This document shows, in pieces, positions 44,448 to 52,744 of a stretch of DNA of 64,000 nt. Position numbers and translations under genes: made by a program. How positions within the stretch are numbered: position 1 is the stretch's first letter; every line of letters starts with the position of its first letter. The notes beneath the pieces are model-generated. The model was not told the DNA's origin. It saw only the letters and a program-made list of their open reading frames with translations, and searched no databases. The DNA comes from Alistipes sp. (lineage in GTDB: Bacteria > Bacteroidota > Bacteroidia > Bacteroidales > Rikenellaceae), in NCBI GenBank assembly GCA_017532885.1, contig JAFXIS010000039.1, forward strand, positions 69,036-133,035, read 5' to 3'.

Positions 44448-46085
44448 CTAAGCATTATCTTTCACCGCAGACTCCTTTTCGGTAAATTCGGATGTAGCCG
44501 AATGGGGAATCAATAAACGCATTTTAGCGATTTCCTTTTCGATATTTGTGATATGAGGAAGCGTTTTGCTCTTAATTTTGCTCTTATAGTTGTATATCGT
44601 CTGTGACGAACATTGCAGAAATTCGGCAATCTGCGCAATGTTGGTAATACCCAAACGCATCAAAGCAAATATACGCAACTCTGTATTCAGGCGCTTATCC
44701 TCAATCGTATAGCGAGCCTCGGGTATGAGCAGCGCATTAAATCGCTGGATAAACTTCGGGCATATATTGAGGAAAGCCTCATCAAAGTTGCGCATCAACT
44801 CCTCGATATCATGCTCCAGCTCTTTGGTTGAAGGCTTATATAGCGACTCTGCCTGCTTATTTTTGATTTTATGATTAACCTCCTTACGATAAAGATGCAA
44901 CTTATTTATATAATCCGAACATTGCTTCATAAAGTAGCTGATATACTGCTCTTTAACAAAATTCGCCTCACTCAACTCCGCATTTATCTTACTAATATTC
45001 TCACGCGACAAAGCTATGGCGTTTTTCTGCTTACGCACCGTAAACGACATAACAATCAGCACTAGAACCAATACACTTAACACCGCAATACCTATGGCCA
45101 AGATACGCTGATGCACAGCCAAGCGATTCATGTAATTGCTCTCGATAATGGGTTGCATACGGGCAATAACAGTACTCTTAAAACGCGAATTATAGAAGTT
45201 TGAATCCTCTAAAGCCGACCTTATATAATTATACGCGCGCGCGACATCCCCCGCCTCCGAGAGGTTTGATGCCAAAATCAACAGCGCCTCGTTCTCCTTC
45301 ACGGCAAGTTTTATGTCGGTAATTGCTGCCAGCTGCAAATAATAGTTTTCCTGTTCTCTATTACCCAAACTGCGATACAGACTCGCAATAAGCATACTCT
45401 TCATTGCGTAACCATGTGTATCGGGCTCGGTCTGCTTAAATTGCGCCAACGACAAATCCAACGCCTCGTTATATCGTTTGGCGTGTTGCAACTTAAATAT
45501 TTTCTCTGTTTTGTATAACTCGGAATCGGGTGTCAATCCAGACATTAAGGTATCTCGGACATTATCAATTTTTATTGCATATTCGTCCGCCAGATGCTGA
45601 TTATTCGAGTACTTCTGCAACTGCTCATAATAGCGAATCTTATTCCAGCAATATGCCGATTTTTGATAATCTTTTAACGAGCAAAAATCTATCTGACAGA
45701 ATATCTCCTCCGCCTGCAGAAATAGTCCCGATGTAGAGTAATTGCCTGCCAAACGCAACTGGCTATTGATTAATCGTTCCTTATCGCCCAAATCTTTGGC
45801 AATAGCAATATTTGCCACGATATATCGCGTTGCCGAATCGCACAAAAACGATGTATATGAATCTATAATATGCTCATTCAAAAAGAATATATCTTCCAGC
45901 GATGCTGCACTTGCGCGTTGCTGCTTAAGTGATTCTATAGCAGCGATTCTTCGCTCTACATACACAGCTCGGTCAGCAATAGCTTTATCGAGCGTAACTA
46001 ACAGAGTATCAGCATTTACCCCCCCCCTTGCATAAATCGAAAGTGAGGTTATGATGGCACAAAAAAGCAGTATGGTTCTTCTCAT
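44448..46085 (-). CDS. SusR-like membrane-spanning TPR/HTH regulator (DUF6377-type)
   Basis: 545 residues. An N-terminal signal (MRRTILLFCAIITSLSIYA) leads to a periplasmic alpha-helical TPR-like sensor (about 25-320), one membrane span at about 325-347 (AIGIAVLSVLVLVLIVMSF), a coiled-coil cytoplasmic linker and a C-terminal LuxR-like helix-turn-helix at about 465-505 (ELRIFALMRLGITNIAQIAEFLQCSSQTIYNYKSKI). This is the layout of SusR, which senses an oligosaccharide in the periplasm and activates its locus. It is transcribed toward the locus and ended by its own terminator. A run of nine G (46019-46027 on the plus strand as C) lies at codons 20-23. Confidence 0.88.
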   Translation of the reverse strand: MRRTILLFCAIITSLSIYARGGVNADTLLVTLDKAIADRAVYVERRIAAIESLKQQRASAASLEDIFFLNEHIIDSYTSFLCDSATRYIVANIAIAKDLGDKERLINSQLRLAGNYSTSGLFLQAEEIFCQIDFCSLKDYQKSAYCWNKIRYYEQLQKYSNNQHLADEYAIKIDNVRDTLMSGLTPDSELYKTEKIFKLQHAKRYNEALDLSLAQFKQTEPDTHGYAMKSMLIASLYRSLGNREQENYYLQLAAITDIKLAVKENEALLILASNLSEAGDVARAYNYIRSALEDSNFYNSRFKSTVIARMQPIIESNYMNRLAVHQRILAIGIAVLSVLVLVLIVMSFTVRKQKNAIALSRENISKINAELSEANFVKEQYISYFMKQCSDYINKLHLYRKEVNHKIKNKQAESLYKPSTKELEHDIEELMRNFDEAFLNICPKFIQRFNALLIPEARYTIEDKRLNTELRIFALMRLGITNIAQIAEFLQCSSQTIYNYKSKIKSKTLPHITNIEKEIAKMRLLIPHSATSEFTEKESAVKDNA

Positions 46086-46108
46086 GGCATTCGACTATTA
46101 GTTTTATG

Positions 46109-46155
46109 CAAATTTAATAAAAAATTAATAACTATTCAACATTTCAATAACTATT
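46109..46155 (-). promoter_or_regulatory. Promoter of the regulator gene with direct repeats
   Basis: On the minus strand, GTTG, 20 nt, TAAATTTG (plus 46109-46116 and 46137-46140) fits the Bacteroidota promoter with one mismatch in -33. AATAACTATT occurs at 46127-46136 and 46146-46155, one copy inside and one upstream of the promoter, spaced 19 bp; a possible operator. Confidence 0.5.
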
Positions 46156-46310
46156 TTAACTATCATTTTCAATAATTGCAACCTCCGACCGAAACTTTAT
46201 CCTGCGACCACAAACCCCGCGCGTTATAACAGCTCCTCGCCAAAAGCAAAAAACATATTATTCGAATTGTATATTCGGGCATTTTTTACTATTTTCGCAT
46301 CGATAAACCA

Positions 46311-46343
46311 ATTAAACATTAACCCGAAGATTAAACATTAACC
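46311..46343 (+). repeat. 14-bp direct repeat before the peptidase gene
   Basis: ATTAAACATTAACC occurs exactly at 46311-46324 and 46330-46343, 11 nt before the start codon. Origin unknown; it may be a local duplication or a binding site in the 5' leader. Confidence 0.7.
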
Positions 46344-46354
46344 AAAAAGATATA

Positions 46355-48517
46355 ATGAAACGCTTATTTTTAATTTTGACCGCCACAGCAATTATGACTT
46401 CACTATCGTCGGTGGCGCAGGAACAAACCGCCCAGCAGGAACAAACCACCAAACTACTTACAACTTCGGATGTTGTACTCAATCGCGAGCTTTCGCCAAA
46501 AAATATGCACATCCAATGGATTGGCGCAACCGATAGCTACGCCACAACCCAGGAGTATGAAATCATCGCAACGGATGCCCGCACAGGCAAGAGCCGCACG
46601 CTCATTACAAAGCAGGAGATTGGCGAACTGATGGGCGAGGAGAGTTTTTCGGCAATACCTCGCTACACTTTCGACGCGAAGGGTAACCTCGTGGTTACAT
46701 CATTTAGCAAGCTCTACACCATTGACCTTGAGAGCCGCAGCCTTATTTCGCAGCACGCATATCCCAAAGTTGAGGATGCAAAGCTGGCAAATATGACCCA
46801 GCAACCCAACAACGGGCCATTGTTCGCCTATACAATCGAGAACAACCTATATCTCTTCGATGGCGAGAAGCACACCGCCGTAACATCGTTCGAGGATAAG
46901 AATATCGTCTGCGGACAGAGCGTGAGCCGTAACGAATTCGGCATTACGCATGGTATTTTCTTCTCGCCAGATGCAACACAGTTGGCATTTTTCCAGAAAG
47001 ACGAGTCGCGCGTCAGCGATTTCCCGCTACTTGACATCACAAGCCGCACAGGCACTCTCAAAAGCATAAAATATCCGATGAACGGAATGGCTTCGGAGCA
47101 TGTAAAGTTGGGTGTTTACAATATCTCGACCGGAAAGACTATCTATTTGAATGTGACGGAGTTTGACCAGGAGCGTTACCTCACATGCATCACTTGGTCG
47201 CCCGATTCAAAGCGCATATATATTCAGGTTTTGGACCGCGCGCAGGAGAATGTTGCGCTCAACTCTTACGACGCCTCAACGGGTGAGAAAATCGCAACTA
47301 TCCTCACCGAGCACAACGACCTTTATGTAGAGCCGCAGCACGACCTTGTATGGCTCAGCGACGGTTCCGGTCGATTTATCTACTCGACAAACAACCGCGA
47401 CGGCTATTTCAATCTTTACCTTTGCGACGACAGCGGCAATGTGGAGCGCCTGACAAAGACCGACGCCGATGTGAAGTATGTCGGACAAAACGAGAAATAT
47501 GTATTCTACACCTCTGCTGAGGTGTCGCCTGTGGACAATCACCTCTTCAAGGTTGATTTGAAGAGCGGCAAGCAGACACGCCTCACCCCAACCGAGGGTT
47601 GGCACAACATCTCGATGAGCAAGAGCGGAAAATATTTCCTCGACAACTACTCTTCGCTCAATGTTCCCCGCGTGATTGAGTTGGGTCGCACCGACGGTAA
47701 GCCCGCCCGCGAATTATTCCGCGCACCCGACCCGACCGAGGGTTATAACTTCCTGCCTATCGAGCTCGGTACGGTCAAGAGCGCCGACGGCAAGTACGAC
47801 AACTACTATCGCCTTATCAAGCCGATGAATTTCGACCCCACAAAGAAATACCCCGTAATCCTTTATGTTTACGGAGGTCCTCATTCTCAGATGGTTAAGA
47901 ATACTTATCAAGCTCAGCTTCGTCGTTGGGAGATGCTTATGGCACAGCGCGGTTATGTCGTTTTCGTGATGGATAATCGCGGTACATCGAACCGTGGTGC
48001 CGACTTCGAGAAGGCGATTCATCGTCAGTGCGGTCAGTGCGAGATGCAGGACCAAATGGCAGGCCTCGATTGGTTACTTTCGCATGAGTGGTGCGACCGC
48101 GACCGCGTAGGTGTTCACGGCTGGAGCTATGGCGGATTTATGACTATTTCGCTCATGACAAACTACCCCGAGGTGTTCAAAGTTGGCGTTTCGGGAGGTC
48201 CTGTAATTGATTGGAAGTGGTACGAGGTGATGTATGGCGAGCGCTACATGGACAACACCCACAACAACCCCGAGGGCTTCGAGAAAACCTCACTCATTAA
48301 TATGGCGAAGCATTTGAAGGGTAAGTTGCTTATCTGCCAGGGCGCCATCGACAGCACTTGTGTATGGCAGCACTCGTTGAGCTTCGTTCAGGAGTGTATC
48401 AAACATCATATCCCCGTTGATTATATGCCCTACCCCACAGCCGAACACAATGTCTTCGGTCGTGATGCGGTGCATCTCTACGACAAGATAACCTCGTATT
48501 TCGTGGAGAATCTGTAA
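46355..48517 (+). CDS. Dipeptidyl peptidase IV-type serine peptidase (S9 family)
   Basis: 720 residues, signal peptide MKRLFLILTATAIMTSLSSVAQ. Residues about 40-470 form the DPP-IV N-terminal propeller, and about 500-720 the alpha/beta-hydrolase. The catalytic triad is Ser591 in GWSYGGF, Asp666 in QGAIDSTCVW and His698 in PTAEHNVFG. It removes Xaa-Pro or Xaa-Ala dipeptides from peptides in the periplasm. A strongly paired terminator follows, so it is probably monocistronic. A leader direct repeat lies upstream and a weak TATTTTCG (46290-46297) might be its -7 box. Confidence 0.92.
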   Translation: MKRLFLILTATAIMTSLSSVAQEQTAQQEQTTKLLTTSDVVLNRELSPKNMHIQWIGATDSYATTQEYEIIATDARTGKSRTLITKQEIGELMGEESFSAIPRYTFDAKGNLVVTSFSKLYTIDLESRSLISQHAYPKVEDAKLANMTQQPNNGPLFAYTIENNLYLFDGEKHTAVTSFEDKNIVCGQSVSRNEFGITHGIFFSPDATQLAFFQKDESRVSDFPLLDITSRTGTLKSIKYPMNGMASEHVKLGVYNISTGKTIYLNVTEFDQERYLTCITWSPDSKRIYIQVLDRAQENVALNSYDASTGEKIATILTEHNDLYVEPQHDLVWLSDGSGRFIYSTNNRDGYFNLYLCDDSGNVERLTKTDADVKYVGQNEKYVFYTSAEVSPVDNHLFKVDLKSGKQTRLTPTEGWHNISMSKSGKYFLDNYSSLNVPRVIELGRTDGKPARELFRAPDPTEGYNFLPIELGTVKSADGKYDNYYRLIKPMNFDPTKKYPVILYVYGGPHSQMVKNTYQAQLRRWEMLMAQRGYVVFVMDNRGTSNRGADFEKAIHRQCGQCEMQDQMAGLDWLLSHEWCDRDRVGVHGWSYGGFMTISLMTNYPEVFKVGVSGGPVIDWKWYEVMYGERYMDNTHNNPEGFEKTSLINMAKHLKGKLLICQGAIDSTCVWQHSLSFVQECIKHHIPVDYMPYPTAEHNVFGRDAVHLYDKITSYFVENL

Positions 48518-48543
48518 TTCATTTTCGAAAGAATCTCAACGAA

Positions 48544-48582
48544 AGAAGCTGCCGGAATGTGCTATTCCGGCAGCTTCTTTTG
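48544..48582 (+). terminator. Intrinsic terminator
   Basis: AGAAGCTGCCGGAAT (48544-48558) and ATTCCGGCAGCTTCT (48564-48578) form a perfect 15-bp stem with a GTGCT loop, followed by a short T run. Confidence 0.9.
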
Positions 48583-48672
48583 TATACCTACATCACAATC
48601 ATTTCCGACATACATTACCTCAAAACAGACACAATAATCGGCAAAAAAATGTGCTAAAAAATGTATATACAT

Positions 48673-48704
48673 TTTGGTCAAACCATTTTTTATTGCTAAC
48701 TTCG
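48673..48704 (+). promoter_or_regulatory. Promoter of tatAC
   Basis: TTTG (48673-48676), 20 nt, TAACTTCG (48697-48704; one mismatch to TAnnTTTG). The transcript should start near 48711, which rules out the long reading of tatA from 48674. Confidence 0.6.
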
Positions 48705-48757
48705 CAATGAAAATATACAAAACCAATTTATTAATAAATTTTAACATATTATCACCT

Positions 48758-48955
48758 ATGAATCTATTATTTATCGGCGGATTGGGCGCAACCGAAATTT
48801 TTCTTATCGTACTTGCACTTTTGCTTCTGTTTGGCGGCAAAAAACTGCCTGAGTTGATGCGTGGCGCCGGTCGTGGTATTCGCGAGTTCAAAGATGCTGT
48901 AAATACAGCCACTTCGGACGAGAAGAAAGAGGAGAAAAAAGAGAATAACGAGTAA
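48758..48955 (+). CDS. tatA: Twin-arginine translocase subunit TatA
   Basis: 65 residues from ATG 48758; the frame extends upstream to 48674, but a promoter overlaps that part and the real N-terminus of the family begins here. It has one membrane helix (ATEIFLIVLALLLLFGGKKLPEL, shown only in part) with the conserved FGxxxLPEL hinge, then the amphipathic helix GAGRGIREFKDAV and a charged tail. TatA oligomers form the pore for folded proteins. It pairs with tatC 9 nt downstream as the minimal TatAC system; no tatB is seen. Confidence 0.93.
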   Translation: MNLLFIGGLGATEIFLIVLALLLLFGGKKLPELMRGAGRGIREFKDAVNTATSDEKKEEKKENNE

Positions 48956-48964
48956 CACTGCCCG

Positions 48965-49927
48965 ATGAGTAGCCAGCCAATAAACGACGAAGCCGACATG
49001 ACCTTTGGTGAGCATCTTGACGAACTGCGCAAGATTCTCATGCGTGTCATTGGTGTATTTGTGGTTTTGACCATCGCGATGTTCTCGATAAAGGGCATCG
49101 TACTCGATGTGGTATTTGCTCCTATCCGCGAGGGTTTCCCGACCAATCGCTTCTTTGCATGGTTGGCCGAGGTGCTCAATTCGGAGGCTCTGAATATTCA
49201 TCCCGAGAACATCGGCCTCTACAATAACAAGATGGCCGGGCAGTTTATGCTCCACATCAAGAGTTCTATCATCGGAGCTTTTGTCATCTCGTTTCCCTAC
49301 CTGATTTGGGAGTTGTGGTTATTTGTAAAGCCTGCCATCCCGCCACATCAGCGTCGTCGCAGCATCCGCTATGTCATCGAGACGCCCATATGGTTTGTGA
49401 TGGGTCTGATGTTCGGTTATTATGTGATTGCGCCACTCGCAATTAACTTCCTCGGCAACTACGAGGTAAGCTCGCAGATTAACAACATCATCGAGGTTAG
49501 TTCTTTCATGTCTACGGTGATGAGCGTGTCGTTTGCGGCCGCCATAGCGTTCCAGCTTCCTCTGTTGATTCGCCTGCTGGCGACGATAGGTCTTATGACC
49601 TCGGAGGGTATGCGTCAATATCGCAAGATTGCCGTTGTAGTGTTGCTGATTTTTGCCGCAATCATCACTCCGCCCGATGTGGTTAGTCAGGTGCTCATCT
49701 TCTTCCCTTGCTACGCGCTCTATGAATATGGCATTCGCATAGCTATGAAGATTGAAGCGCAAAAGGCCAAGGAGGAGGCAGAGTATCAGGCTCGCATGCA
49801 GCAGACACAAGCTCAGACACAATCTCAGGCAGATAACGCCAACGAGGATAGCACCGCGAGCAATACCGAAGCGAGCAACGAGGGGAACGAGATTGAGGCT
49901 ACTGACGATAAAGCAGAAGTTGAATAG
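48965..49927 (+). CDS. tatC: Sec-independent protein translocase TatC
   Basis: 320 residues. The N-terminus MTFGEHLDELRK is the TatC signature, and the loops carry FPYLIWELWLFVKPAIPPHQRR, the site that reads twin-arginine signals. Six membrane helices can be traced, with the last ones around TSEGMRQYRKIAVVVLLIFAAIITPPD. The C-terminal 60 residues are a Gln/Glu/Ala-rich charged tail (QTQAQTQSQADN), longer than in E. coli and of unknown use. With TatA it exports folded, cofactor-bearing proteins. Confidence 0.95.
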   Translation: MSSQPINDEADMTFGEHLDELRKILMRVIGVFVVLTIAMFSIKGIVLDVVFAPIREGFPTNRFFAWLAEVLNSEALNIHPENIGLYNNKMAGQFMLHIKSSIIGAFVISFPYLIWELWLFVKPAIPPHQRRRSIRYVIETPIWFVMGLMFGYYVIAPLAINFLGNYEVSSQINNIIEVSSFMSTVMSVSFAAAIAFQLPLLIRLLATIGLMTSEGMRQYRKIAVVVLLIFAAIITPPDVVSQVLIFFPCYALYEYGIRIAMKIEAQKAKEEAEYQARMQQTQAQTQSQADNANEDSTASNTEASNEGNEIEATDDKAEVE

Positions 49928-50094
49928 ACGATATTGTCGAAACACATTCGGTTACATTACGATTTACCGAAGCGAGCGACAATAAAGAGGCTAAATGATA
50001 GAGTAGCAAGGTTTTAGACATTAAACGCCTCTACCTTTGCGACTAATATAGATTTAATATTTGAAATATTTATTATAGCTTTTGATACATTTAT

Positions 50095-50132
50095 GACAAA
50101 AAATTAGGAATACTGAGTCTAATTTTGTTGTC
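50095..50132 (+). repeat. AT-rich inverted repeat in the leader of the 3-keto-sugar operon
   Basis: GACAAAAAATTAG (50095-50107) and CTAATTTTGTTGTC (50119-50132) pair fully apart from one bulged G. The right arm contains TAATTTTG (50120-50127), a -7-like box, so this may be an operator that covers the promoter. No other feature was seen in the 277-nt gap 49928-50204. Confidence 0.5.
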
Positions 50133-50204
50133 AAAATTGAAATTTTTGTTTCCTATCGAAAGTTATAAATAGAAGAAAGGGACAAGGCGGAAGGGCGTTG
50201 ATTT

Positions 50205-51167
50205 ATGGATAGATTAGGATTTTTCAAACAGGGGCTATCGTCGATGATGGAGGCTGCGCAAGCCGTAGTTGGTTTGAAAAAGGCCGCAGAAACATTCACC
50301 GAAGCGGTAGACGACGCCCTAAGGGATGTATCCCCCGGTTTAGGATTGTTCCTGCCTTCGATTGATGCAATGATGTACGACTCACCCTCCGGAACACTCT
50401 ACGAAGTGGGGCAGATGGGTTACACGAAGGTTGAAGCCGGCTGCTACTATAATGGTGCAGCGTACGGCGTGAAGCCTCAAGAGTTGCTCAAAATGGCAAA
50501 ATCTTCAGGATTGAAGATTTTGGGGTTACACCTCAACAAGTTCTATGAAAAAGAGCACCAGCCTCAAGAGATAGAGCCGGCAGGGCAAGCCGCAGAGAGC
50601 ACAGTCGCAGCTAAAGCAGAATTTTTAGGCCCTAAGATTAAAGCCTGGTGGGAGAAGGCATTGGATAGTGCCCAAGCGATGAATTGCAAGTTTGTCACGA
50701 TGTCAAAATTCCCCGAGGAGGTGTCGGAACAGACAATTGAGGAGTATGCCGAATATTTCAACCTTGTTGGAGCGATGGCTCAAGAGCGAGGTCTGAAATT
50801 CAGTTTTCACCCCTCAGAAGCGGAGTTACGACCGCGTGGTGAGAGCTCGATATTCGAGAATCTGGTGCAGCGATGCCGCAAGGATGTGGTATGGTTTGAG
50901 CTGGACTCTTTCGAGGCTCATAAAGCGGGAGTGGATTTGTGCAAAATAATACAACTCCACGCCGAGAGAGTTATAGCCCTGCATCTGCACGACTACGACA
51001 TCACTTGCGAGAGTGGCGAGATTGACTTTAATAAGATTATGAGTCAAGCCGAGCAGAGCAAGATTGAAGAGATTTTCATCGAGGTGAGGAGCTTTCCCCT
51101 GCCACCTCAAAACTGCGCCGAGCGCAGCCTACGCAATGTCGAGATGTTGGACAGCGTAAAGATATAG
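50205..51167 (+). CDS. Sugar phosphate isomerase/epimerase-type TIM barrel
   Basis: 320 residues of the xylose-isomerase-like (AP endonuclease 2) superfamily. Barrel strands are visible around YTKVEAGCYYNGAAYG, LKILGLHLN, CKFVTMSKFPEE, LKFSFHPSEAE, VVWFELDSFEA, RVIALHLHDYD and EIFIEVRSF; His, Glu and Asp in these strands normally hold a divalent metal. With a Gfo/Idh oxidoreductase and a DUF1080 protein next to it, a hydratase, lyase or isomerase role in 3-keto-glycoside cleavage is the best guess. The N-terminus MDRLGFFKQGLSS looks like a decayed Tat motif but lacks a following hydrophobic core. Confidence 0.75.
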   Translation: MDRLGFFKQGLSSMMEAAQAVVGLKKAAETFTEAVDDALRDVSPGLGLFLPSIDAMMYDSPSGTLYEVGQMGYTKVEAGCYYNGAAYGVKPQELLKMAKSSGLKILGLHLNKFYEKEHQPQEIEPAGQAAESTVAAKAEFLGPKIKAWWEKALDSAQAMNCKFVTMSKFPEEVSEQTIEEYAEYFNLVGAMAQERGLKFSFHPSEAELRPRGESSIFENLVQRCRKDVVWFELDSFEAHKAGVDLCKIIQLHAERVIALHLHDYDITCESGEIDFNKIMSQAEQSKIEEIFIEVRSFPLPPQNCAERSLRNVEMLDSVKI

Positions 51168-51234
51168 AGAAAGGAAAACGCAAATAAGATATACAATATC
51201 TAAAAAACTATTTATTAACCTAAATATTACAGTT

Positions 51235-52713
51235 ATGTCTAAAAAAATTTCAAGAGCTGATTTTTTGAAGACCTCAGCTACAGGTCTGGCAGCTATGACT
51301 GTTGTCCCATCAAATGTTATGGGTGCAGCATTTGGACACAAGGCTCCATCTGACAAACTCAACATCGCAGGTGTTGGTATTGGCGGTCGCGGTGCAGGTG
51401 TATTGCGCGGCCTCGAGAAGGAGAACATCGTAGCTTTGTGCGATACCGACTGGAAGTATGCACAGGGCACATTTAATCGCTATGCTAAGGCAAAGCGTTT
51501 CTGGGATTGGCGCGAGATGTACGACAAGATTGGCAACGAGATTGATGCCGTAATGTGTGCAACTGCCGACCACTCACACGCATTGGTATCGGCATGTGCA
51601 ATGGAGATGGGTAAGCATGTATATTGCGAGAAGCCATTGACACACTCGGTTTACGAATCTCGTCTTTTGACTAAGCTCGCCGAGAAGAATGGTGTTGCTA
51701 CACAGATGGGTAACCAGGGCTCTTCAGATGACGGCGTACGCCTCATTTGCGACTGGATTTGGAATGGTGAGATTGGTGAGGTTACTCGCGTAGATGCCTT
51801 TACCGACCGTCCTATCTGGCCTCAGGGTTTGATGCGTCCCACAGAGGTACATCCTATCCCCGACACTTTGAATTGGGATTTGTTCCTCGGCCCGGCGAAG
51901 TATCGTCCTTATAACAATGTTTACCAGCCTTGGAACTGGCGTGGCTGGTGGGACTTTGGTACAGGTGCATTGGGTGATATGGCTTGCCACATCCTCCACC
52001 CTGCATTCAAGGCTCTTCAGTTAGGCTCACCTACAAAGGTAGAGGGCTCTTCAACAGCACTTTTGACCGACTGCGCACCACAGGCACAGCATGTTAAGTA
52101 TACTTTCCCCGCACGCGGCAAGAAGGATAAGGTTAAGCTTCCCGAGGTAGTTGTAAATTGGTATGATGGTGGTTTGATGCCTCCTCGTCCCGAGGGATTG
52201 CCCGCAGGCAAGAACCTCAACGACGCAGGTGGTTGCACAATCTTCTATGGTACTAAGGATACCCTTATCTGCGGTTGCTATGGCCGTAATCCTTACCTCG
52301 TATCAGGTCGTGTACCTAAGGCTCCCGAGCGCGCTCGCAAGGTTGAGCTCACTCACTACGAGGATTGGGTTCGCGCATGTAAGGAGGACAAGGCTACTCG
52401 TCTTAACTCTATCTCTGACTTCTCGGAGGCAGGTCCTTTCAACGAGATGGTCGTAATGGGTGTATTGGCAGTACGCTTGCAGTCATTGAATCGCGTTTTG
52501 GAGTGGGATGGTCAGAACATGAAGTTCACCAACATCAATCCTAATGAGGAGATGCGCATCATGATTGAGGACGGCTTCTCAATTAAGGATGGTCACCCGA
52601 CATTCAACAAGACATATACCGACCCGATGAATGCATTGGAGTTTGCTAACGAGATGATTAAGCACAACTACCGCGAGGGCTGGAATACCTTGTTGCCTGA
52701 AATGCCCAAATAA
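51235..52713 (+). CDS. Gfo/Idh/MocA oxidoreductase, exported
   Basis: 492 residues. The N-terminus has SRADFLK plus a hydrophobic stretch (TSATGLAAMTVVPSNVMGA), a Tat-like signal with Ala in place of the second Arg. The Rossmann domain shows NIAGVGIGGRGAG for NAD(P) binding, then ATADHSHALVSACAMEMGKHVYCEKPLT with the EKP signature. The C-terminal dehydrogenase domain contains WWDFGTGALGDMACHILHPAF, with the His usual for catalysis. In gut Bacteroides, enzymes of this type oxidise C3 of glycosides ahead of elimination. Second gene of the operon, just after the isomerase and close downstream of tatAC. Confidence 0.88.
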   Translation: MSKKISRADFLKTSATGLAAMTVVPSNVMGAAFGHKAPSDKLNIAGVGIGGRGAGVLRGLEKENIVALCDTDWKYAQGTFNRYAKAKRFWDWREMYDKIGNEIDAVMCATADHSHALVSACAMEMGKHVYCEKPLTHSVYESRLLTKLAEKNGVATQMGNQGSSDDGVRLICDWIWNGEIGEVTRVDAFTDRPIWPQGLMRPTEVHPIPDTLNWDLFLGPAKYRPYNNVYQPWNWRGWWDFGTGALGDMACHILHPAFKALQLGSPTKVEGSSTALLTDCAPQAQHVKYTFPARGKKDKVKLPEVVVNWYDGGLMPPRPEGLPAGKNLNDAGGCTIFYGTKDTLICGCYGRNPYLVSGRVPKAPERARKVELTHYEDWVRACKEDKATRLNSISDFSEAGPFNEMVVMGVLAVRLQSLNRVLEWDGQNMKFTNINPNEEMRIMIEDGFSIKDGHPTFNKTYTDPMNALEFANEMIKHNYREGWNTLLPEMPK

Positions 52714-52744
52714 TTGATTTTTAATAAAAAAACGCAATAAAAAG

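Noticed and set aside
48674..48757. N-terminal extension of tatA
   Set aside because: It overlaps a consensus promoter and does not resemble TatA; ATG 48758 gives the standard N-terminus.
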